Assembly: GCA_020629715.1 (NCBI GenBank)
Contig: JAHDCU010000002.1
Location: 248,001 to 312,000 of the forward strand
Reading direction: 5' to 3'
From: Saprospiraceae bacterium
GTDB lineage: Bacteria; Bacteroidota; Bacteroidia; Chitinophagales; Saprospiraceae
Length of the DNA: 64,000 nt
The notes below the pieces were generated by a model, which had not been told where the DNA came from, made no database searches, and worked only from the letters and a program-made list of their open reading frames with translations. How positions within the stretch are numbered: the stretch's first letter is position 1; each line of letters starts with the position of its first letter. A program made the position numbers and the translations under genes. Shown piece by piece: positions 9,974 through 20,100 of the stretch.

Positions 9974-11233
9974 CTACTGCCTTATTGCTACCACTGGATC
10001 CATCCTTGAAGCTTGAAATGCAGGTATAAAACCAGCAATGACACCTAAAATAATGGATGTAATCACTCCGAAAAGCATCAAACCAGCAGAAGCAAGTATT
10101 GGAAATGGAGATATTGCAGAAACAATTTTAAGAATAATCACGACCAGTAAAAGGCCCATGACTCCACCGATCAGACAGAGAATGATGGATTCTATCAAAA
10201 ACTCTAATAAAATGATTCCCCGCTTTGCTCCAATGGCTTTTTTGACTCCAATTATGTTTGTTCTTTCTTTCACAGATACGAACATGATATTCGCAACACT
10301 GATCATACCCACAACTAGAGCAAAAAAACCAATTATAAATCCTGCTGCGTATAAGACTCCAAAAATTGTATCCAATATCTCATCAAGCATTGATATTTCG
10401 TTTAGAGCAAAATTATTTTCTTCTTTTGGTGCTAATCTTCTATTGGCTCTCAAAACTCCTGTGATCTCACCTTTCATGGTCTCTAGCTCGTAATCATCAT
10501 CTAGTTTAGCATATATAATTTTACCCATTTCCATACGGTTGGGCGAATCCGTCTTTAGATACTTAGATGCCGTTTTATATGAAATCCAAGTAGCCTCATC
10601 GTAGTTGAGTAAATTAAATGGATTATCACCTTCTTCTTTTAATACACCAACGACTTGAAATTTTTGACCAAAAAGCTTCACATTTTTACCTAATGGATTG
10701 ATTGATTGAAATAGCTCATTGCTTACCGTATGACCCAATATCACCTTGTTTGAACCGTTACGCATTTCATTGTTAGTAAAGTATCTACCCTTTTCAATAT
10801 TCATATTCTGTACATCGGGATATTCATAAGTAGTACCCATAATAAAAGCTCCTTCTACACTACTAGATTGATATTTGATAGTTTTACCAGGTACGAAGAT
10901 ACACATGGCAGTATGGGCTGCACTTTGCACCTTTTCCTTGATCGCTTCATAATCAGAATAGCTTGGAGATGGTCGCTTGACATATTTCCAATAGTTTTGT
11001 CCAGGATCTTCTCCAAAAGGCATCACATCTACCATCACTACATCACTCCCCAATTCTCCCAATCCACCTTTGATACTAGATTCTAAAGAATTTACTGCGC
11101 TCATGACGGCAATAATGCAAAATATACCTATGGATATACCCAATAGAGAAAGCGCTGTCCTCAACTTATTTTGTTGTAAAGATGAAAACGCCTGCCTTCC
11201 GCTTTCGTACAGTATTTTTAAAATGGTAAACAT
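9974..11233 (-). CDS. FtsX/MacB-type ABC transporter permease
   Basis: The 419-residue inner-membrane protein has the layout of the MacB/LolC permease family. An N-terminal membrane segment (about 27-48, LLGISIGIFCIIAVMSAV) is followed by a large periplasmic MacB-type domain (about 50-270) and three C-terminal membrane helices of the FtsX domain (about 285-305, 333-365, 375-400). It ends with the family-typical FIPAFQASRMDPVVAIRQ. Members of this family couple ATP hydrolysis in a partner ATPase to lipoprotein release or to extrusion of peptides and drugs. No ABC ATPase gene is adjacent here, so its partner is encoded elsewhere. It converges with the adhesin gene and diverges from queA. The start has a well-placed amphipathic leader before the first helix. 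Confidence 0.9.
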   Translation of the reverse strand: MFTILKILYESGRQAFSSLQQNKLRTALSLLGISIGIFCIIAVMSAVNSLESSIKGGLGELGSDVVMVDVMPFGEDPGQNYWKYVKRPSPSYSDYEAIKEKVQSAAHTAMCIFVPGKTIKYQSSSVEGAFIMGTTYEYPDVQNMNIEKGRYFTNNEMRNGSNKVILGHTVSNELFQSINPLGKNVKLFGQKFQVVGVLKEEGDNPFNLLNYDEATWISYKTASKYLKTDSPNRMEMGKIIYAKLDDDYELETMKGEITGVLRANRRLAPKEENNFALNEISMLDEILDTIFGVLYAAGFIIGFFALVVGMISVANIMFVSVKERTNIIGVKKAIGAKRGIILLEFLIESIILCLIGGVMGLLLVVIILKIVSAISPFPILASAGLMLFGVITSIILGVIAGFIPAFQASRMDPVVAIRQ

Positions 11234-11423
11234 CAGACATAAAGCTATTTAAATATTTATGGATAGCATTGATATCCGTCATGCTTATCGATCAAGGGTG
11301 TAAAAAGAATGATGAATTTCTAAAATATGGTGCTAAAACTGCTTAAAAATGAAACATTATGAACCTAATGAAAGTATTTGGCGTATTAATTGGTGTTCAT
11401 AGCCTAAATGCTAGAGGAATAAT

Positions 11424-11431
11424 TATTTTTG
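11424..11431 (+). promoter_or_regulatory. Bacteroidota -7 box before queA
   Basis: TATTTTTG matches the Bacteroidota -7 consensus TAnnTTTG exactly and ends 21 bases before the queA start codon, which implies a short leader. A -33 TTG at the usual spacing is not evident, so the call rests on the -7 match and its position. Confidence 0.5.
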
Positions 11432-11452
11432 CAGCCAATTTTATAGAAATAC

Positions 11453-12532
11453 ATGAGGACGAAATTATCTACTTTTAACTTTGAATTAGATCAAAATCTG
11501 ATTGCCGCGTATCCAACTGATCAACGAGATGAGTCGCGACTAATGGTCGTACATCGAGATACCGGAAAAATAGAACACAAACTATTTAAAGATGTTATCG
11601 ATTATTTCGATGATGGTGATGCATTCATATTTAACAACACCAAGGTATTTCCCGCCCGGATGTACGGGAAAAAAGAAAAAACAGGAGCCCAAATCGAAGT
11701 ATTTCTTCTCAGAGAACTGAATAAAGATGCCAGGTTATGGGACGTTTTGGTTGATCCTGCCAGAAAAATAAGAGTTGGAAATAAGCTATATTTTACTGAT
11801 GAAGAGGACAACGAGCTTTTAGTTGCAGAAGTAGTAGATAATACGACCTCAAGGGGTCGTACGATTAGATTTTTCTATGAAGGTAGTGATGAAGAGTTTA
11901 TGAATATTCTTCACTCTTTAGGACAGACTCCTATTCCAAAATATATCCAGAATATTCGCGATAAGAAAGAACCAGAACCATTAGACCTAGAACGTTATCA
12001 AACTATATATGCCAAGGAAGTTGGAGCTGTTGCGGCGCCAACAGCAGGATTACATTTCAGCAGAGAATTAATGAAGAAATTGGAAATCAAAGGAATTGAT
12101 TTCGCTGAAATTACTCTTCATATTGGATTAGGTACTTTTAGGGAAATAGAGGTAGAAGATTTGTCTAAGCATAAGATGGATGCTGAATACTTCAAGATTA
12201 ACCAAGCCGGAGTAGATATTGTCAATAATGCTAAAACGAGTAATAAAAAAGTTTGTGCAATCGGTACGACTAGTATGCGATCAATAGAATCTGCCGTATC
12301 AGCTACAGGATTACTAAAGACCAGTGAAGGATGGACCAATAAATTTATTTACCCTCCATTTGATTTTCATATTGCCAATAGTATGATCACTAACTTCCAC
12401 TTGCCGAAGTCAAGTTTGATCATTATGGTATCAGCATTTGGTGGTCATGATCTCATCATGGAAGCATATGATATTGCCGTAAAAGAGAAGTATAGATTCT
12501 ATAGCTATGGAGATGCCATGCTAATTTTATAA
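11453..12532 (+). CDS. queA: S-adenosylmethionine:tRNA ribosyltransferase-isomerase QueA
   Basis: The 359-residue cytosolic enzyme matches QueA in length and along its whole sequence. It transfers and isomerises the ribosyl part of S-adenosylmethionine onto preQ1-modified tRNA to give epoxyqueuosine, the penultimate step of queuosine synthesis at wobble position 34. Family signatures visible are the N-terminal [23 protein letters not shown], the segment [13 protein letters not shown] (about 59-72), [13 protein letters not shown] (about 190-202), [14 protein letters not shown] (about 223-236), and the C-terminal [13 protein letters not shown]. The start at 11453 gives the usual N-terminus. A perfect TAnnTTTG box lies just upstream. 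No other queuosine gene is in the window. Confidence 0.97.
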   Translation: MRTKLSTFNFELDQNLIAAYPTDQRDESRLMVVHRDTGKIEHKLFKDVIDYFDDGDAFIFNNTKVFPARMYGKKEKTGAQIEVFLLRELNKDARLWDVLVDPARKIRVGNKLYFTDEEDNELLVAEVVDNTTSRGRTIRFFYEGSDEEFMNILHSLGQTPIPKYIQNIRDKKEPEPLDLERYQTIYAKEVGAVAAPTAGLHFSRELMKKLEIKGIDFAEITLHIGLGTFREIEVEDLSKHKMDAEYFKINQAGVDIVNNAKTSNKKVCAIGTTSMRSIESAVSATGLLKTSEGWTNKFIYPPFDFHIANSMITNFHLPKSSLIIMVSAFGGHDLIMEAYDIAVKEKYRFYSYGDAMLIL

Positions 12533-12672
12533 TTATTTATAGTTTAAGGAATCTTTTTGAATCAAATAAGAGTTAACAAAACGAATGGAGCAGTTAAAGG
12601 TCATCAAATTATTTACACGATGGTCCTAGCGAGTTTGCATTCACTTATGTTTTATTTAAAGTAGTTGTATAC

Positions 12673-12894
12673 ATGTATTGGACTTTAGAATTAGCGCATC
12701 ACTTAGAAGATGCACCTTGGCCAGCTACGAGAGATGAACTCATCGATTACGCCATTAGATCAGGTAGCCCACTCGAAGTACTCGAGAATCTACAACAAAT
12801 AGAAGATGAAGGCGAAATCTATGAGACGATGGAAGACATCTGGCCAGATTATCCACGAAAAGATGATTTTCTCTTCAATGAAGATGAATATTAA
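12673..12894 (+). CDS. Small DUF2795-type protein
   Basis: The 73-residue acidic protein (MYWTLELAHHLEDAPWPATR...) resembles the short DUF2795 family that is common in Bacteroidota. The features are an N-terminal Trp-Thr-Leu segment, a PWPATRDELIDYAIRSGSP helix pattern, and a Glu/Asp-rich tail ending in DDFLFNEDEY. It has no signal peptide or membrane segment, so it is cytosolic. Its function is not established. It is followed within a few bases by a strong terminator, so it forms the end of its transcript. The 140-base gap to queA leaves room for its own promoter. Confidence 0.85.
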   Translation: MYWTLELAHHLEDAPWPATRDELIDYAIRSGSPLEVLENLQQIEDEGEIYETMEDIWPDYPRKDDFLFNEDEY

Positions 12895-12901
12895 TGAAAA
12901 G

Positions 12902-12936
12902 AAAGCCTTGTCCTAGGACGGGGCTTTTTATTTTTT
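12902..12936 (+). terminator. Rho-independent terminator after DUF2795 gene
   Basis: AAAGCCTTGTCC pairs with GGACGGGGCTTT (two G-T pairs) and is followed by TTTTTATTTTTT. It separates the DUF2795 gene from cmk and ends only 36 bases before the chosen cmk ATG. Confidence 0.85.
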
Positions 12937-12972
12937 ACCATATACAGCCTTATCTTGTCAAAGAATAATAAG

Positions 12973-13623
12973 ATGGTTATTGCAATTGATGGATACTCCT
13001 CTTGTGGAAAATCTACTCTAGCTAAAGATCTAGCCAAAGCTTTAGGCTACATTTTTATTGATTCCGGTGCTATGTATAGGGCTGTGGCACTTTACAGTAT
13101 TCAAAACAGTATAAATGTTGAAGATCTAGAATCGTTTAATCTTGATCTAATTAAGATTGAATTTATTCCTCTAAATAATCAACTCTATATTCATCTTAAC
13201 GGTAATGATGTTACCTCTCTAATAAGGAGTATGGAAGTTTCCAATATAGTCAGCGAAGTTGCATCTATTTCTCCTGTTAGAAAGTATCTAGTAAAACTTC
13301 AGCAAGAAATGGGTAAAACGGGCGGTATTGTCATGGATGGAAGAGATATCGGTTCAGTAGTATTTCCAAATGCACAGTTTAAGTTCTTTGTTACAGCCAG
13401 TTTAGAAGTTAGGGCTCATAGAAGGCATAATGAACTAATCGGCAAAGGTATCTCCGTAGAACACGAAGATATTGTTAAAAACCTTATGCATCGAGATCAT
13501 ATAGATAGTACAAGAACTGACAGCCCACTTACACAACTTCCTGACGCTATCATCATCGATACAACTCATCATACTAGAGTATCTCAGCTCCGAGAGGTGT
13601 TACAGATTGTTACTAAATCATAG
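12973..13623 (+). CDS. cmk: Cytidylate kinase Cmk
   Basis: This cytosolic enzyme phosphorylates CMP and dCMP with ATP in pyrimidine nucleotide recycling. I chose ATG 12973 (216 residues); the frame also opens with TTG at 12955, which would add MSKNNK. Visible motifs are the P-loop GYSSCGKST near the N-terminus, the CMP-binding DSGAMYRAVALYS, GGIVMDGRDIGSVVFPNA, and the lid-type arginine segment RDHIDSTRTDSPL near the C-terminus. The overall length fits the family, with the short NMP-binding insert typical of Bacteroidota. A terminator immediately upstream suggests that transcription starts in a very short leader or that some read-through feeds it. Confidence 0.95.
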   Translation: MVIAIDGYSSCGKSTLAKDLAKALGYIFIDSGAMYRAVALYSIQNSINVEDLESFNLDLIKIEFIPLNNQLYIHLNGNDVTSLIRSMEVSNIVSEVASISPVRKYLVKLQQEMGKTGGIVMDGRDIGSVVFPNAQFKFFVTASLEVRAHRRHNELIGKGISVEHEDIVKNLMHRDHIDSTRTDSPLTQLPDAIIIDTTHHTRVSQLREVLQIVTKS

Positions 13624-13736
13624 TCACTACGTCATAATCATGTATGGTAATTTCCGATTCATTATTTCCCAATAAATTGATATATTTAGACATTCTAATT
13701 ATTCATCATATATAAAACATTTTAATCACGTAGATT

Positions 13737-14066
13737 ATGGCAAAGTTCGAAGTATTCAAAAGCGAAAAAAATGAGAAGTTTTATTTTAACCTTAAAGCTG
13801 GTAATGGTCAAGTCATCTTGACAAGCCAAGGTTATGCTTCTAAATCAGGATGTGAGAACGGTATAAAATCTGTTCAAACTAACAGTGCTGATGACAGTAG
13901 TTTTGAGCGTAAGGTTGCTAAAAATGGTAAACACCATTTCAGTATACTAGCTAAGAATAAACAAATAATCGGATCAAGTCAAATGTATGCGGCTGAGTCT
14001 GGTATGAACAACGGAATTGCTTCGGTACAAAAAAATGCTCCTGACGCTGAGATTGTATATCTATAA
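13737..14066 (+). CDS. YegP-like DUF1508 protein with two tandem repeats
   Basis: The 109-residue protein consists of two copies of the DUF1508 module (about 1-55 and 56-109). Each copy has the order KFEVFKSE/KHHFSILAKN, then a Gln-x-Ile strand, then a GYASKSGCENGIKSVQ-type helix. This matches the UPF0339/YegP family, which forms small domain-swapped beta-alpha proteins of unknown biochemical role; some members respond to stress. It has no signal peptide. It is transcribed alone, with 113 bases upstream and a strong terminator downstream. Confidence 0.92.
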   Translation: MAKFEVFKSEKNEKFYFNLKAGNGQVILTSQGYASKSGCENGIKSVQTNSADDSSFERKVAKNGKHHFSILAKNKQIIGSSQMYAAESGMNNGIASVQKNAPDAEIVYL

Positions 14067-14112
14067 GGAATATAGCATTAGACTAGTTGGTTAGTCTAAT
14101 CTACCATAAATC

Positions 14113-14151
14113 AAAAAAGCCGATCTGCTGAGGTGCAGAATCGGCTTTTTT
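14113..14151. terminator. Bidirectional terminator between convergent genes
   Basis: AAAAAAGCCGATCTGC pairs with GCAG-A-ATCGGCTTTTTT around a short GAGGT-type loop with one bulged A. The T runs on both strands make it usable by the YegP-like gene (plus) and the 2475-residue gene (minus) that converge on it. Confidence 0.9.
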
Positions 14152-14167
14152 CGTTTTTCTAATTTCA

Positions 14168-17100
14168 TTATCTAATAATCGTAATATCTCCTGTGTAGGT
14201 TTCATTTTCTGAAAACACTGTACTTACTGATATTACATATACATAGACTCCAGGTTGTAAATCTTCACCTTTAAAGGTACCATTCCAACCAATATTCTCA
14301 AGTTGTGATACATCCACTTCTGGAGCTGAAAACACCAATTCTCCCCATCTGTCATAGATCAAAAATGAATTGACAGCTACTATACCTCCACTCACTCCAA
14401 TGGTAAATGTATCATTTACATTATCCCCATTAGGTGAGAAAGAATTAGGAATATATACCTGAGGAATATCTGGCAATATCTCTAAAATCAAGCAATCACT
14501 AATCTGACATTCTCCATTATAATATAATGTAGCACAATACTCCTGAGTCGTTTCGCCAGCCGTAAAATCAAAGGTAAAGCAATCAGGCGGTGAAGTGCAG
14601 TCTACTACTACCCCATTTTGAGTCCATACTATAGAATCTACGGCTGCGGTTGCAATGTTAGTCTCTGCAACTATTTGCCCCATATCTCCAGCAGATAATA
14701 GTTTATCTCCAGTAATATCGATATTAAACTCCGCCGGTAATTCAATGGTAAAATTTAGTGCTATCTCACAACCATTATCATCAACTACAATAAGGCTATG
14801 ATCTCCGCCCGTTATATTATCAATAATATTGTTCAAAAATAACTCACCATCTACTAAAAACTCATAGTCTCCACTACCTCCTACCGGTAGTACCTCAATA
14901 CTACCAGTATCACCATCTTCTGGACAAGGCGGATTATTTACAATTACGGTCGCATCCGGCTCACCAAAGATTTGTATACTGACTGATTCTGTAAAATCGC
15001 AGCCTTCTATGCTATAAGTATAGTCAAAATCATAATCTCCCACTCCACTGGCTAAAGCATCCCATATACCATCATCTGAAATACCATTTCCACTCCAGAC
15101 TCCTTGAATATCAGAATCGCCTCCCGTAACGGTTGCTAGTAAATTCAATGGACCCTCCAGCTGATTAAAACAAAGCTCCGTGAAATTATCTGATAAATCT
15201 ATCATCACCTCAGGACAAGGAGATGCTAGACATGTCAAATCATAGCTTCCTCCTGGGCAACTGCATAATCCGATAATTTCTATCATAAGGTTCACTGACT
15301 GTCCTTCTGTGAGCCCTGTTACAACATAAGAAGTATCACTCTGAGTATTTACCATAACGCCGTCTACGAAGACCATATACATATCCGCGCATTCATTAGA
15401 ATCCCATGAGAAAGTGATTTGATCTATTTCAGGCTCACATTGTATATTGGGATCTGGTACTACAGGATCTACAATGACCTCTTGCGTAAATAAATCTGAA
15501 TCACAGAAGCCATTATTAATCATGATTGATACTGCATAAGTTCCTGGTGAATCCCATGATACTCCGCTTGTACCGGTCGCGTTAGTCGATTGCTCCGTAC
15601 CACCATCTAAACTCCAAGAATAACTATATGAACTCCCAGTATCACCTGTATAATTGATGGTTGCTATGTCCGATACACAGATCGGCGAATCAATAGAAAA
15701 ATTAGCCACAGGATCTGCGAGTACTGTAATGGTTACGGATGACATATAAGAACAGGCAAGCTCCTCGTACATATACGTAATCTGATGAATACCAACGCCT
15801 GCGATTGCTGGATCAAATTCACCTGTATCTGGATTTACTCCATTTCCGCTCCATGTGGTCGCACCATCTGTAGTAGGAATATCAATATCTGCGTCAATAT
15901 CAATAATCATATTTTGACTTATACAAATAGTAGTATCTGGAATACTCAGCTGAATAATGGCGTTAGGACAATTTTCTGCAATACATCCTACCATGGACAT
16001 CGTACTTGGGCATGCATTATCAGAATTAGCCATGACAATAAGCTCTACTTCATCACCTGGATTAAGATTGCCTACAAAATAGCTTGTGCTGTCTTGGGTA
16101 CCAATAGGCGTTCCATCAACGACCAACTCATAATTTTGACTATTTGGAATATCGTCCCAATCAAATAATACAGAATTGGACGTTGAAGTACAATTGATCA
16201 TGGGAGCAGATAGCGTATCCTGCACCACGAACATGTGCTGAAATGGCTCTGATTCACAGCTATTACGTTCTACGCTTAGCGATACCATATACATACCTGG
16301 CGTATCCCAGCTCAAGGTATAATTTCCTCCACTACCTACGACGGTAGTCGCATTACCAAAATTACCCCAATCAAAGGTTTCAGGATTTGACCCTCCATCA
16401 TAACTGATAGATGTTTCCTCATTGATACATATGACATCGGCTGTTTGTGTAAATGAGGCATCGGGTAAATCGAATACATAAATCGTTGCATTGGTACTCG
16501 TTACACATCCTTCTTCATAGTAGGTAAATAATATATTATTAGCACCTTGCTGAGCTAAGGTCGGGTCAAAAACAGCAGTTGCATTTTCACCGGGTAAACA
16601 CTCAAATGAGGTAATACATGTACCCTCAAATACACAGCTATCGAATAATGAGTTATTAGTATCATCTATAATAACCGTGATTTCTATGGGCATGACATTA
16701 TCAACTAGACATATGGTATCCTGTGTAGGATCGATATCGAAAGTCAATGTCGGCTGAACACAATTTTGAGTAGTACATGTTATATTAGAAGGCAAACTAT
16801 TGCCGCAAGGACCTGAATTGATTGCGATCACGGTAAAATCTATACCTACACCTTCGTTAAGTCCATCCACCACATACATGTTAGTAAGATCATCAAGCAT
16901 GACTGTATTGGGTGTTCCGACTGGGTTTTCATAACTCACTTCATATCCCTCAGCATCTTGAATAAATGGCCAACTCAGAGTTACAGAATTAATATCCGAC
17001 ATACAATTGAGCATAGGGCTTTCTATCCTTGATACTATATCTACATCAGCGGTGATAGGATCAGAGCTACATGTAAAATTATCGATATATAAAGACACTG

Positions 17101-20100
17101 TTTTACTGCCTTCGGTAGGCCAAGCTACCTCAAAAGGACCAGGTCCATTGACATTGGCTCCATTTTGTACATTACCACCATTGAAGTCCCAATAGAAAGT
17201 ATAATCAGGTTCTACGATACCATCATGCTCTACAATAGTGATCGAATCAACACAAGCTGACTGTATCATAGCTATGCTGGGTATTGCATCCGCTACGATT
17301 GTAATATTTTCGCAATAGGGGTCACTTACTCCACATCCGCCGCCGACTACTACACATAGCTCTCCAGCAGTTTGTGTAGACCAATCTATCGTAAGCTCAT
17401 TGGACTGATTAAATGGGTCAAACTCTACACCGTCTAGCGTCCAAGTGAAAGTTTCGCTTAAAAGGTCCAGATCAGTAACTACTGAATAAGTTACTGTCCC
17501 TATATCTTCGCATAGATTTACATCCCAATCAATATCAGGTACAGGTGGATCTGGTTTGAAATCATTGAAATCAATATTTATATTATACGTAGATCCCAAG
17601 GGGTATGTACAAACCGCCCCATTCAGATAAATATCTACCGTCAATTGGATATTTCCTTGTGAAAGTTGACTTACTTGAAGGTTATCATCTAAACCATCAA
17701 AATCTGCAGCATAGGTTACTGCCTGATTATCGAGGTTGACCCAGTTATAGACCACATCATCAAATTGAGTAGTCAAAGCAAAATTATCTGGATTAGAGTC
17801 AAAGAAAATATTAATGATACCGTCTTCACATACTGATGGCACTAAATTGCCTTGCATGGCGATAGTCTGGTATGTCACTTGTATGGTACTGTCACAACCA
17901 TTAGCAGCTGCTCCGGGTAAGAGAATATCGATCGGCTGAGGAGTATTGGTCGTAATAGTCTCTCCTGCGACGGTAATATTTTCACCAAAGCAAAGAACTG
18001 TATCAATCAAAGTTGTAGGAGGGTTGAGCAATTGGTTGATAGTGATAAACTGATTATATTCACAACCCAAATCAGTAACAGCTACAGCCATAATATCTAT
18101 ACCTCCAGGGGCTGATATAGGGCCTCCAGACCAACCTATACCATCACCATTGGGGTCTAAATTACTCGGCACTGTAAATGGAAAGTCACCCTCACAAACA
18201 TCTATTGGCAAAAATTGCTCATCCTCTAGAGCCTCAACATTGATCGTTATGCATATGGGCGGTGTCGTATTACAGAAATTAGTGACTTGATTACAAATAT
18301 TAAAAACGCCTTCTTCATTAAAATTCCAACTAGACTGATATGAGCTAGATCCTGTATAGTTAGGATGATCGATATGCGATGGGTGGTAACCATCAGGGTA
18401 GTCCGCATTTGCAGGAGTTATCGTCCAAAGGTTTGTCAAATCTAGGGTATTCCCTACCGTTTCGAAATTGATATCTGTAGCACCTAAGCAAATATCAATC
18501 GGATCATTGGCCGTATCGCAATCGGGTAAATCGCAAATGATATCTGTCGGAGTGGGAATAATAAACTCACCGGGATCAGATAATAACTGGATTTCATACT
18601 CACAAACTGAACCAGCACATCCATCTACCCAAAAGTAGTATTGTTCTCCAGGTATAAAATCACTACTTGTTAAGCTAAATGTACCAGTGACACATGGTCC
18701 TTGGCATACTACTGATGCAAAAGTACTACAGTCTGACACTATACCTGCTTGCAATCCAGTACCTGTGCCACTTGTAGTACAATTAGAAGGGATGAGCTGA
18801 AGCGTAATTTCTTGAGTACCCGCAATAAATGACCACCAGTCTGTGTTGTTGGGAACGAAATTATTTCCGCAGAGAGGGTTAGGTCCTGTCGGGTTATTAA
18901 AGCTTGGTAATATAGAGCAGTATCCATCTAATTCTTGAATATCACATATTGGATTGACCTCGGCATCCGTACATGTAAGATAAGTATCTGTTGTAATATT
19001 AGGAATACATGGTGGTTGATAAAGTCCGAAGTCAACGGTAAGATTGGTTGTGTTATCGCCATCATCTCCTATAGGTTCACAACTTGATTCTATTAAAAAC
19101 TCTTTGGTTTCCACCTGCATGAATGTGCCATTATAGGTACCGTTATTGTCATTATCGACATCAAGATCAATATCAAATGATGGGGTACTAGATTCATAAC
19201 CATCTAAGACCGCCCCAAAACCAAAATTCACAGGATTCAATACTATCCTGTAATAACCGGGCCTCAGATCAGTAAAGAGGTAATTTCCATTTACATCTGT
19301 AAATACCGAGATTAATAAAGCATCAGTAGCACCATTATTATCACTATCCCAATAAAGATCTACTTGGACATTTTCGGCAAGACCTTCTCCCACGGTATAT
19401 ATTCCATCATTATCTACATCAAACCATACCAAATCACCGATCTGTAGTAAAAAATAAAAACCGGCATCGAGCTCTATATATTCTTCATTTGATTCTAGTA
19501 GAAATACGTGAGAGTTATCCGTATTGGGGTCCACATCACTATCGATCCCACTATCTAAAGGCAGATCTCCTGGACCACCATCAATATCTTGCTCCGTCAC
19601 CACTGATAGTCCCGTAGGATCAACAAAACTAATATAATACTCCCCAGGAGGTAGATTTTCGAAAAGATATGCCCCATCTGCTAAGGTCGTAAATGCTAGT
19701 ACTGGTTGTCCAAATACATCGGTCACCATCGTACCGTCACTATTAAAAAGCGTAACCTGAATGTTTTCAAACCCAGGCTCTGTACCATCAAAAAGTCCAT
19801 TACCGTTCTTATCCTCAAAAACAAGATCTCCAACGGAGGCTGTTCTAAAAAATCCTGCATCCACATCTTCTGCAGGTTCGGAGGGATTATTAGTACTCTG
19901 AAAAGATACTAAATCAAAAAAGTGGCTTTCTCCAATCGTCACAGGTAGCACCGTGGGTACTGCGTCACTATCGGTATCCGAATCACCAATATCTGTATTT
20001 GGGGCACCACTACTATCCTCTTGAGTCAAATAATACTGTTCTGGGGCGGTAGGAGCAGTAAATCTGACAAAATATTGTCCAGGTCTTACATCAAGAAACA

